Source: an uncultured Lachnospiraceae bacterium
GTDB taxonomy: Bacteria > Bacillota > Clostridia > Lachnospirales > Lachnospiraceae
Reading direction: 5' to 3'
Assembly (NCBI GenBank): GCA_945836565.1
Contig: CAMALN010000082.1
Location: forward strand, 1 to 6,933
DNA length: 6,933 nt
How positions within the stretch are numbered: position 1 is the stretch's first letter; every line of letters begins with the position of its first letter. Shown piece after piece: positions 1 through 5,526 of the stretch. The translations under genes and the position numbers were made by a program. A model generated the notes under the pieces. It saw nothing but the letters and a program-made list of their open reading frames with translations. It searched no databases and was not told the DNA's origin.

Positions 1-2
1 AA

Positions 3-98
3 TATTTTTCTGAAAGAGACATCTTTAAAGGCTCTGGAAGAAAATATATTACATCCCATGCGGGCGTACGTGTGGGTGTACATGTGGGCGTACTGTAA
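3..98 (+). CDS. possible 3' end of an upstream gene (partial)
   Basis: An open frame enters from the left edge and stops at TAA (96-98). Its last residues read HAGVRVGVHVGVL, with the GV-rich tail encoded by the 12-bp tandem repeats. A 12-bp period keeps the frame, which is what one expects if the stretch was coding while the repeat expanded, and the frame closes inside the repeat patch. No family is recognisable from about 31 residues. A second plus-strand frame (1-174) and a minus-strand frame are also open here, so this could be chance. No terminator is visible between 98 and the fba promoter. Confidence 0.22.
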   Translation, partial: YFSERDIFKGSGRKYITSHAGVRVGVHVGVL

Positions 99-120
99 AT
101 CATGCGGGCGTACTGTAAAT
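57..120. repeat. GC-rich tandem repeat patch upstream of fba
   Basis: Three contiguous 12-bp units lie at 58-69, 70-81 and 82-93 (ATGCGGGCGTAC, GTGTGGGTGTAC, ATGTGGGCGTAC), with a fourth copy at 102-113. The right part is also a 20-bp tandem duplication: 81-100 and 101-120 differ at one base (T85 versus C105). Each unit ends in GTAC. The patch is clearly more GC-rich than the AT-rich DNA around it and ends just before the fba promoter. It may be a slippage repeat at the end of an upstream gene, or a cluster of protein-binding sites; the sequence alone does not decide. Confidence 0.85.
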
Positions 121-126
121 TATCGC

Positions 127-155
127 TTTATTTTTTGCATATCATATAGTATAAT
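127..155 (+). promoter_or_regulatory. fba promoter (perfect -10, weak -35)
   Basis: A perfect TATAAT lies at 150-155. At 17-bp spacing the -35 would be TTTATT (127-132), only a half match to TTGACA, so the -35 is weak or replaced by an activator. Transcription would begin near 161-163, giving a leader of about 88 nt before the fba ATG. The GC-rich repeat patch ends immediately upstream. Confidence 0.6.
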
Positions 156-165
156 GAATCCAAAC

Positions 166-216
166 GTGCGGTGATAACGAGAAATGGCTTGATATACGCA
201 AGCTGTTTTACCGTAT
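166..216 (+). promoter_or_regulatory. structured 5' leader of fba mRNA
   Basis: Bases 181-191 pair with 199-209 in an 11-bp stem (including three G-U pairs, core GGCTTG/CAAGCT) around a 7-nt loop (192-198). An outer helix can form between 166-172 and 210-216 (core GCGGT/ACCGT). The structure would begin only a few bases from the predicted transcript start. No U-tract follows, so it is not a terminator. A 5'-terminal stem-loop that protects an abundant glycolytic mRNA from decay is the simplest reading. It does not match any riboswitch class I recognise. Confidence 0.4.
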
Positions 217-249
217 CGAAATAAATATTAATATAACGGAGGAAAACAA

Positions 250-1113
250 ATGTTAGTTTCAGCTGCAGAGATGTTGAAGAAGGCTAAAGAGGGTAAGTAC
301 GCAGTTGGCCAGTTCAACATCAACAACCTTGAGTGGACAAAGTCAATTCTTCTTACAGCACAGGAGTTAAATTCACCGGTAATCCTTGGTGTATCTGAGG
401 GTGCAGGTAAGTATATGACCGGATTTAAGACAGTTGCTGCTATGGTTAAGGCTATGGATGAGGAGCTTGGAATCACTGTTCCTGTAGCACTTCACCTTGA
501 TCATGGTTCATATGAAGGATGCTACAAGTGTATTAAGGCAGGCTTCACATCAATCATGTTTGATGGTTCACATTTTGCTATTGATGAGAACATCGCTAAG
601 ACTAAGGAATTAGTTGCAGTTGCTCATCAGCTTGGTCTTTCTATCGAGGCTGAGGTAGGCTCAATCGGTGGAGAGGAAGATGGAGTAATCGGTGCAGGTG
701 AGTGTGCTGATCCGGATGAGTGTAAGGCAATCGCTGATCTTGGTGTAGATATGCTTGCAGCAGGTATCGGTAACATTCATGGTAAGTACCCTGAGAACTG
801 GGCAGGTCTTAGTTTTGAGACTCTTGCAGCAGTTCAGGAGAAGACAGGTATGATGCCACTCGTTCTTCATGGTGGTACAGGTATCCCAGAGGATATGATT
901 AAGAAGGCCATCTCACTCGGCGTTTCTAAGATCAATGTTAACACAGAGTGCCAGCTTTCATTCCAGGAAGCTACAAGAAAGTATATCGAGGCTGGTAAGG
1001 ATCTCGAGGGCAAGGGCTTTGACCCACGTAAACTTCTTGCTCCGGGTGCAGAGGCTATCAAGGCTACTGTTAAGGAGAAGATGGAGCTCTTCGGTTCAGT
1101 AGGTAAGGCTTAG
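250..1113 (+). CDS. fba: class II fructose-1,6-bisphosphate aldolase
   Basis: This cytoplasmic, zinc-dependent glycolytic/gluconeogenic enzyme cleaves fructose-1,6-bisphosphate to dihydroxyacetone phosphate and glyceraldehyde-3-phosphate. The 287 residues match the usual length of the Bacillus-type class II enzyme. Visible signatures are HLDHG at 82-86 (catalytic Asp84, zinc ligand His85), EAEVG at 133-137, GNIHGKY at 174-180 (zinc ligand His177), LHGGTG at 206-211 (zinc ligand His207) and INVNTE at 228-233 (phosphate/substrate loop). The start is fixed by GGAGG at 238-242, 7 nt before the ATG. The gene has its own promoter and terminator, so it is monocistronic and functionally separate from the genes to its right. 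A related tagatose-bisphosphate aldolase is possible but less likely given the motif set and context. Confidence 0.96.
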   Translation: MLVSAAEMLKKAKEGKYAVGQFNINNLEWTKSILLTAQELNSPVILGVSEGAGKYMTGFKTVAAMVKAMDEELGITVPVALHLDHGSYEGCYKCIKAGFTSIMFDGSHFAIDENIAKTKELVAVAHQLGLSIEAEVGSIGGEEDGVIGAGECADPDECKAIADLGVDMLAAGIGNIHGKYPENWAGLSFETLAAVQEKTGMMPLVLHGGTGIPEDMIKKAISLGVSKINVNTECQLSFQEATRKYIEAGKDLEGKGFDPRKLLAPGAEAIKATVKEKMELFGSVGKA

Positions 1114-1129
1114 TATATAACTTATACAG

Positions 1130-1163
1130 AAAAGGGGCTGTAAAAAACAGCCTCTTTTATTTT
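1130..1163 (+). terminator. intrinsic terminator of fba
   Basis: A 12-bp stem pairs 1130-1141 with 1147-1158 (core GGGGCTGT/ACAGCCTC, one G-U pair) around an AAAAA loop. The stem ends in A-U pairs running into TTTTATTTT. It begins 16 nt after the fba stop codon. Confidence 0.92.
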
Positions 1164-1174
1164 GCCATTACTTC

Positions 1175-1223
1175 AAAAACACCCCACCTTTTTCAAAAAT
1201 GAAATTGGATGGGGGTTGTTTTG
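1175..1223 (-). terminator. probable terminator of the two-component operon
   Basis: An imperfect hairpin pairs AAAACACCCCACC (1176-1188) with GGATGGGGGTTGTTTT (1207-1222). It has small bulges at 1209 and 1215-1217 and an inner TTTC/GAAA helix. Read on the minus strand, the GC part is followed by GTTTTTG, giving a U-tract. It lies about 55 bp beyond the histidine kinase stop codon, where a terminator would be expected. It could also act weakly in the other direction. Confidence 0.5.
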
Positions 1224-1277
1224 CTTTATCAAGTAATTATCTTAATGACATTGTATTTTTTAGATAATACTTCAATT

Positions 1278-2321
1278 TTATTCATGGGTATCACACATTG
1301 GCAGCTTTACAATAAACTTGCAGCCCTCAGTGTAATTAGAATCCAGCTCAATTGTTCCATTGTGCAGCTCTACAATTTGCTTAGTAAGAGGAAGTCCCAG
1401 GCCATATCCCTCACTCTTGTGAGAGCTGTCTGACTGATAGAATTTATGGAATACGTGAAGCTTTTCATCCTTTGGGATTCCGGGACCTCTGTCACCTATA
1501 CTGAATACGGCTGTATCGTCCAGCTTTGTAAGATTTAACGATATGATTTCATTTTCGGGTGAAAATTTAACTGCGTTGTCTAAGAGATTGTTCCACACAT
1601 GTGTGAGAAGATTTCTGCATCCGTAATACGTAATATTATCTAATTCCACATCAAATTCGATGTTCTTCTTTGTCCACTTATCCTCCAGATATAAAATTGA
1701 CTGACGTATCTGCTCATCCAGACGGTATTCACTTTTCTTGGAATCGATAGAAGAATTCTCAACCTTTGATAATAGAAGAACATTGCCTACAAGGTCGGAG
1801 AGTCTTTTGGTATTAAGCAGTATTTTATCTACGTATAAGGTTTGGTCTTCGTTTAATGCTTCATCCTGAAGTAGTGTTGCGTAGCCCTCGATGGCGTTGA
1901 TTGGCGTTTTGAATTCATGAGAAACGTTTGAGACAAAATCTGACTGCAACGTATCCATACTCTTTAGTTCATCTACCATCTGATTGAAGCTTTCACAGAG
2001 CTCGTTAATTTCCTTTATCTTACCCTTGGTTGAGGCGTTTACGGAAAAGTCACCGGTCATGACATCCTGCATACAGCTGCTAAGCTTACGTATATCCTCA
2101 AATATAAAATGGTCTACAAATTTGAAAAAACCGTATCCTATGAGAAGACACAAGCCAAATATAGATATGGATTGAGGTATACTTGAATCGTAGCCGAACA
2201 GCTTTTTGAAGCCGAATTGTACAATAAATGAGATAGATATAGTGGCGAGGACCTCGGCCAGGACTATCAATACAAAATATACCTGAAGACGTATATACTT
2301 TTGCTTATTTTTTTTATTCAT
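1278..2321 (-). CDS. sensor histidine kinase, intramembrane-sensing type
   Basis: Membrane-bound sensor kinase of 347 residues that would autophosphorylate and pass the phosphate to the adjacent response regulator. Two hydrophobic segments (about 11-35 and 51-70) are separated by only about 15 residues, so there is no room for an extracytoplasmic sensor domain. A HAMP-like linker (about 72-123) follows. The HisKA H-box is FVSNVSHEFKTP with phospho-acceptor His135. The ATPase domain has the N-box NNLLDNAVKFS (Asn245/Asn249), G1 box GDRGPGI (276-282), F-box FHKFYQ (291-296) and G2 box GYGLGLPL (305-312). All catalytic boxes are intact. The ATG overlaps the response regulator's end by 8 bp (ATGAATAA) and has its own AAGGTG (2329-2334) 7 nt upstream, indicating translational coupling. 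Kinases with such short loops often report membrane or cell-wall stress; the signal here is unknown. Confidence 0.93.
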   Translation of the reverse strand: MNKKNKQKYIRLQVYFVLIVLAEVLATISISFIVQFGFKKLFGYDSSIPQSISIFGLCLLIGYGFFKFVDHFIFEDIRKLSSCMQDVMTGDFSVNASTKGKIKEINELCESFNQMVDELKSMDTLQSDFVSNVSHEFKTPINAIEGYATLLQDEALNEDQTLYVDKILLNTKRLSDLVGNVLLLSKVENSSIDSKKSEYRLDEQIRQSILYLEDKWTKKNIEFDVELDNITYYGCRNLLTHVWNNLLDNAVKFSPENEIISLNLTKLDDTAVFSIGDRGPGIPKDEKLHVFHKFYQSDSSHKSEGYGLGLPLTKQIVELHNGTIELDSNYTEGCKFIVKLPMCDTHE

Positions 2322-2988
2322 TATATATCACCTTATATCCTACACCGCGCATAGTTACTATCGATAAATCCTTATTATCCTTAAGACGGTCACGCAGTCT
2401 TCCTATATGTACCTCGACGGTATGGGAATCACTCTCTGTTGAATACCCCCACACATCATCTAAAAGCTGTTGCTTTGTGAATATCTTGCCGGGATATGAT
2501 GCCATTTTAAAAAGCACCATAAATTCCTTCTGCGGAATAATTATGGATTTGTTGTCATAGGTTATACTGAAGGAATCGTAGTCTAATACGCTTCCGCCTA
2601 TGGTGAGCTGCCTTTCTGTCTGGGTTTTAACCCGGCGCAAAAGTGCGTTGATTCTAAGAACCATTTCATTTACATTTATTGGTTTAACCATGTAATCGTC
2701 TGTACCCGATGTAAAACCTTCTCGCATATCATCAAAGGTATCCTTGGCCGTAATCATAAGCACAGGGATGCTTTTGTTATCCTCACGAAGCTTTTTTACC
2801 AGAGTGAAGCCGTCCATAACAGGCATCATTACATCAGATATAAGAAGGTCATAATAATCACTATTGATTAGCTCGAGAGCCTGTTGACCGTTTTCGGCGC
2901 AGGTTACGGAGAAACCGTTTTTTATTAATACGTGAGAGAATAATTGTCGAAGCTCGAAATCATCCTCTGCAATTATGAGTTTAAACAT
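2314..2988 (-). CDS. OmpR/PhoB-family response regulator
   Basis: DNA-binding transcription factor of 224 residues, a typical length. The receiver domain (about 1-118) has the acidic pair Asp9/Asp10, phospho-acceptor Asp52 in SDVMMP, Thr80, and Lys102-Pro103, so it should be phosphorylatable. The winged-helix effector domain (about 127-222) shows FMVLFKMASYPGKIFTKQQLL, the recognition-helix region HTVEVHIGRLRDRL (189-202) and the closing GVGYKV wing. The start is set by AGGAG (2996-3000), 7 nt before the ATG. It is the first gene of the operon, with the kinase overlapping its stop. It lies divergent to the acyl-lipid operon, and the shared intergenic DNA holds direct repeats of the spacing used by this family. 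It is therefore the likely regulator of both directions (inference). Confidence 0.95.
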   Translation of the reverse strand: MFKLIIAEDDFELRQLFSHVLIKNGFSVTCAENGQQALELINSDYYDLLISDVMMPVMDGFTLVKKLREDNKSIPVLMITAKDTFDDMREGFTSGTDDYMVKPINVNEMVLRINALLRRVKTQTERQLTIGGSVLDYDSFSITYDNKSIIIPQKEFMVLFKMASYPGKIFTKQQLLDDVWGYSTESDSHTVEVHIGRLRDRLKDNKDLSIVTMRGVGYKVIYNE

Positions 2989-3049
2989 TTTAACGCTCCT
3001 ATGATTTATTATGCGTCTAGTGTAATCAAATTACCTGTAAAACACAATC

Positions 3050-3077
3050 ATTTTAGACAAAAAAATCCAAACCTCAA
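3050..3077 (-). promoter_or_regulatory. candidate promoter of the two-component operon
   Basis: On the minus strand, TTGAGG (3072-3077; four of six to TTGACA) is followed after 16 bp by TAAAAT (3050-3055; five of six to TATAAT). Transcription would start near 3043, leaving a leader of about 55 nt before the response regulator. The -35 hexamer lies inside the left arm of the inverted repeat, so a protein on that element would compete with or contact RNA polymerase. A second, poorer pair is TTGTGT (3042-3047) and TACACT (3019-3024) with 17-bp spacing. Confidence 0.45.
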
Positions 3078-3091
3078 CAAAAGTTGAGGTT
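3070..3091. promoter_or_regulatory. perfect 9-bp inverted repeat, candidate operator
   Basis: AACCTCAAC (3070-3078) and GTTGAGGTT (3083-3091) are almost fully self-complementary around AAAA (3079-3082); nine pairs form from A3070-T3091 inward to C3078-G3083. The right arm is also the first of the three GTTGAG direct repeats, so the inverted copy offers a fourth, opposite-facing half-site next to the minus-strand -35. Confidence 0.65.
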
Positions 3092-3115
3092 GTGTTGAGA
3101 TTAAGTTGAGTTTCA
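3083..3115 (+). promoter_or_regulatory. three 11-bp direct repeats, candidate response-regulator box
   Basis: GTTGAG occurs at 3083-3088, 3094-3099 and 3105-3110, exactly 11 bp apart. The full units are GTTGAGGTTGT, GTTGAGATTAA and GTTGAGTTTCA, giving the consensus GTTGAGnTTnn with eight fixed positions. OmpR/PhoB-family regulators bind as head-to-tail dimers to direct repeats of about one helical turn (pho box 11 bp). SaeR uses GTTAAG repeats 12 bp apart, a related hexamer. The last GTTGAG ends 10 bp before the -10 box, the placement seen in PhoB-activated promoters. That the neighbouring regulator binds here is inference. Confidence 0.75.
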
Positions 3116-3120
3116 ATTCA

Positions 3121-3126
3121 TATAAT
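3121..3126 (+). promoter_or_regulatory. -10 box of the acyl-lipid operon promoter
   Basis: A perfect TATAAT with no -35 at normal spacing: the best TTGACA-like hexamer, TTGAGA (3095-3100), is 20 bp away and belongs to the direct repeats. This is the pattern of an activator-dependent promoter. Transcription would start near 3133, leaving a leader of about 48 nt to the ATG at 3181. Confidence 0.65.
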
Positions 3127-3180
3127 GCAAAATGTAATAGAAAAAACTGCTGTTTACATAATATTTGGGGAGGAATGCTT

Positions 3181-3792
3181 ATGAAGAACCTTATAGCCAA
3201 AATAGGAAGAGGCTTTGCTTACATATATTATCTGTTGGTTTACAGACCTATTGTCACATATGAGTCAGACGAAGCAAAAAGCGCCATAAAGGACGGTGGC
3301 TCGATTATTGCATCGAACCATGTTACGTACAATGACGGACCACTTCTTTATACATTGTTTAGAAACAGCGGGCTTCTAATGGCTAAGGATTGGGCTGATA
3401 AAAAATATTTGAGCTGGATATTGGAGGGAAGCAGAATTATCCCGGTTAATCGCTTCAATATGGATTTGAACTGGATATCGGCAGCCAGAGAAGAGATAAG
3501 CAATGGAAACAATATGATTATATTCCCGGAGGGACATACCTCAGGAGATAATATAGATGAATTCAAGCCCGGCTTTGCGATGCTGTCCGTGATGACAAAT
3601 GCGAAGATAGTCCCAGTGTATAATGACGGAGAATATCACAGATGCATAGGCAGACGAATCAGGCTGTACGTAGGCAATCCTGTGAGTCTCTCGGAGGATG
3701 GCAAGGGGCTTAGGGCAGACTACCTGAGACAGGAAAGTGCAAAGGTTAAGGATGAAATATTAAAAATACAAAAGGAGAGTATGGCATGGTAG
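3181..3792 (+). CDS. PlsC-type (lyso)phospholipid acyltransferase
   Basis: Member of the PlsC/LPLAT (AGPAT) family, 203 residues with this start, which transfers an acyl group from acyl-ACP or acyl-CoA to a hydroxyl acceptor such as lysophosphatidate or a lysophospholipid at the inner membrane face. The catalytic H(X4)D is NHVTYND (46-52; His47, Asp52). The acceptor-binding block is FPEGHTS (115-121), with His in place of the common Thr-Arg. A later VPVY (144-147) fits block IV. The N-terminus (residues 11-21) is aromatic-hydrophobic and probably membrane-associated. The ATG at 3181 is chosen because GGGGAGG (3167-3173) lies 7 nt before it. An in-frame TTG at 3106 would begin upstream of the -10 box. 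The stop overlaps the next gene's start by 7 bp. The acceptor substrate is not known. Confidence 0.9.
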   Translation: MKNLIAKIGRGFAYIYYLLVYRPIVTYESDEAKSAIKDGGSIIASNHVTYNDGPLLYTLFRNSGLLMAKDWADKKYLSWILEGSRIIPVNRFNMDLNWISAAREEISNGNNMIIFPEGHTSGDNIDEFKPGFAMLSVMTNAKIVPVYNDGEYHRCIGRRIRLYVGNPVSLSEDGKGLRADYLRQESAKVKDEILKIQKESMAW

Positions 3793-5267
3793 ACAATTAT
3801 TTTTACAATATGGTAGACCCGGAGGAGATGAAGACTCTGGAGTATATACCGACATTTCCTGAATTCTTAGACATGATAGAGGAAAGATATGCAGAATATG
3901 AGGCGATAAGTGACAAGGCTACGACCTACACTTACAGTGAGCTTGCAAAAAGAGTCAGGAGAAGAATCGCATTTCTTGACGCACAGAATATTCCAAAGGG
4001 CTCAAATGTAGCGGTTATGGCAAGAAATGATTTGGATGCGATGGAGCTTTTCCTGGCGATACCGGCAGCAGGCTATACAGTAATTATGCTTCCGAATGCA
4101 TTGAATGACACGGCATTGTTCGGCATATCAAAGAAGTTTAATCTTGAGGGAATGTTTGTAGCAGATGAGTTTAGACCACTTACAGAAAAGCTTGAGTGCA
4201 AAATCTGGAGCAGCAAGGCTATAGCTGATACAGAGGGAGTATATGCTGAGGTGACTAAGGATAGCAGGGCAGCGATATTCTTCACAGGCGGAACCACGGG
4301 TGCACCAAAGGGTGCAGTGCTTACTCATGGCGCAATTATGAGAGGTTCATTTAACGGTGTATTCCAGCCGGGCAACACATTACATAGAAGATATATAGCG
4401 ATGCTTCCGCTTTCGCATATATTTGGTGCGGTAAGAGGATATGTATCATGCCTGTACACAGGCTCTATCGTATATACCTGTTTGGATATGAGAGCTGCCA
4501 TAGGGGATATTCCGGTAGTAAGACCAACTACACTCATACTGGTACCGGGGCTTGTTGAAATCATATTGAACATCGCAGCTATGAAGGGACAGGCGTTCCT
4601 TGGAGACCTTGAATCCATTATGTGCGGTGCGGCGCCTGTTCCGCCAAAGCTTATGGAAAGGGCGAGAAGCTATGGCATCAATCTCTGTGCCGGATATGGT
4701 CTCACTGAGTGTGCTAACCTGACTGCGGGAAACTGCGATACAGACAAGAAGCCGAATTCTATGGGAGCTATCTACCCGGAGCAGCAGGTTAAGGTGGTAG
4801 ACGGCGAGCTCTGGATTAAGGGCGATAATGTAATGCTTGAATACTACAATGACCCTGAGAAGACGGCAGAGGTATTCGAGGACGGCTGGTTTAAGACCGG
4901 TGACCTCGTAGAGTTTGATGAGGATGGCTTCATATATATTACAGGACGTATCAAGAACCTGATTATCTTATCTAATGGTGAAAACGTATCACCGGAGGAG
5001 ATAGAGGAGCTTTTCTATAGAGAGCAGCTTGTTAAGGATTGTCTCGTAAAGGAGATGGAGGTAAATGGAAATACAGTAATCGGTATCGAAATTATCCCTG
5101 ATCTTGCGGGATTTGATATAAGTGAGGATGAGCTTCCGGCAAAGCTTCAGGAGATGATAGACAGAGTAAATGAAACACTTCCTCCGTTTAAGAGAGTATT
5201 GAAGTTTACAATCAGAAAAGAGGACTTCAAGCGTTCAGGCGCAATGAAGATTTTGAGAAATCAGTAG
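3786..5267 (+). CDS. AMP-forming acyl ligase (acyl-ACP/acyl-CoA synthetase family)
   Basis: ANL-superfamily adenylating enzyme, 493 residues. It activates a carboxylic acid as acyl-AMP and transfers it to a thiol, probably the pantetheine of the carrier protein encoded next. Motifs in order: phosphate loop FFTGGTTGAPKG (165-176), YGLTEC with Glu308 (304-309), WFKTGDL with Asp373 (368-374), hinge GRIKNLIILSNGENVSPEEIE (387-407), and C-terminal SGAMKILR with catalytic Lys488. All are intact, and the length is full for a stand-alone enzyme without a fused carrier domain. The start is supported by AGGAG (3773-3777) 8 nt before the ATG and overlaps the acyltransferase stop. The next-gene ACP favours acyl-ACP synthetase over CoA ligase (inference). 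The substrate may be a fatty acid, but an aryl or amino acid as in DltA-like systems cannot be excluded. Confidence 0.93.
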   Translation: MVDNYFYNMVDPEEMKTLEYIPTFPEFLDMIEERYAEYEAISDKATTYTYSELAKRVRRRIAFLDAQNIPKGSNVAVMARNDLDAMELFLAIPAAGYTVIMLPNALNDTALFGISKKFNLEGMFVADEFRPLTEKLECKIWSSKAIADTEGVYAEVTKDSRAAIFFTGGTTGAPKGAVLTHGAIMRGSFNGVFQPGNTLHRRYIAMLPLSHIFGAVRGYVSCLYTGSIVYTCLDMRAAIGDIPVVRPTTLILVPGLVEIILNIAAMKGQAFLGDLESIMCGAAPVPPKLMERARSYGINLCAGYGLTECANLTAGNCDTDKKPNSMGAIYPEQQVKVVDGELWIKGDNVMLEYYNDPEKTAEVFEDGWFKTGDLVEFDEDGFIYITGRIKNLIILSNGENVSPEEIEELFYREQLVKDCLVKEMEVNGNTVIGIEIIPDLAGFDISEDELPAKLQEMIDRVNETLPPFKRVLKFTIRKEDFKRSGAMKILRNQ

Positions 5268-5295
5268 GATAATTTAGTAGAAAAGAGGTAGGGTT

Positions 5296-5526
5296 ATGAT
5301 ATTTGATGAGCTGGTTGAGATATTTAAGAGTGTGATGCCGCAGACTAATCCGGATAAGATTAAGCCTGAGAGTGTGCTTACATCTGATCTTGGTGTAGAT
5401 TCACTGAATATGATGTTGCTTGCGATTACAGTAGAGGATAAGTTTGGAATTAAGTTTGAATCAGGAGCCAAGCTTGATACGGTTTCAGATATTGTGGAGT
5501 ATGTAGAAAAATGCAAAGAGTCTTAG
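5296..5526 (+). CDS. acyl carrier protein
   Basis: Small acidic carrier protein of 76 residues, the usual ACP length, carrying acyl groups on a 4'-phosphopantetheine arm. The attachment motif is DLGVDSLNMM (31-40), with Ser36 as the modified residue. The following helix (about 41-50) and the C-terminal VSDIVEYVEK are typical of the four-helix ACP fold. AGAGGT (5284-5289) stands 6 nt before the ATG, and the gap to the ligase is 28 nt. Its place after an AMP-forming ligase and an acyltransferase, away from any fatty-acid elongation genes, suggests a dedicated carrier for this pathway rather than the housekeeping AcpP. A DltC-like carrier is an alternative. Its end overlaps the next gene by 16 bp. 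Confidence 0.94.
   Translation: MIFDELVEIFKSVMPQTNPDKIKPESVLTSDLGVDSLNMMLLAITVEDKFGIKFESGAKLDTVSDIVEYVEKCKES

Noticed and set aside
135..155. TTGCAT (135-140) as the -35 of the fba promoter
   Set aside because: The spacing to TATAAT is only 9 bp, too short for a sigma-A type promoter.
1..174. Alternative plus-strand frame open from base 1 to TGA at 172-174
   Set aside because: It would run through the fba promoter, and the 20-bp duplication would shift its frame. The frame closing at 98 fits the repeat structure better, though neither is secure.
1236..1268. AT-only inverted repeat ATTATCT/AGATAAT beyond the kinase stop as its terminator
   Set aside because: The stem has a single G-C pair, the loop is 19 nt and no proper U-tract follows. 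The GC-rich hairpin at 1175-1223 is the better candidate.
1209..1433. Plus-strand ORF of 74 codons over the kinase 3' end
   Set aside because: It overlaps a well-supported kinase domain in antisense, has no family features, and its composition follows from the opposite-strand coding.
3070..3091. Inverted repeat as an intrinsic terminator on the minus strand (a T-run follows a few bases later)
   Set aside because: No minus-strand gene lies upstream of it, the T-run is separated by TTGGA, and the element overlaps promoter and repeat sequences. An operator role fits better.
3106..3180. N-terminal extension of the acyltransferase from an in-frame TTG at 3106
   Set aside because: It would begin inside the direct repeats and upstream of the TATAAT box, without a ribosome binding site. 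The ATG at 3181 has GGGGAGG at the right distance. The ATG at 3175 is only 1 nt from that site.
4325..4618. Minus-strand ORF of 97 codons inside the acyl ligase gene
   Set aside because: It is antisense to conserved ligase sequence, with no ribosome binding site or recognisable domain.
5314..5319. Single GTTGAG inside the ACP gene (another at 2029-2034 in the kinase gene)
   Set aside because: These are lone hexamers in coding sequence without 11-bp partners, expected by chance.
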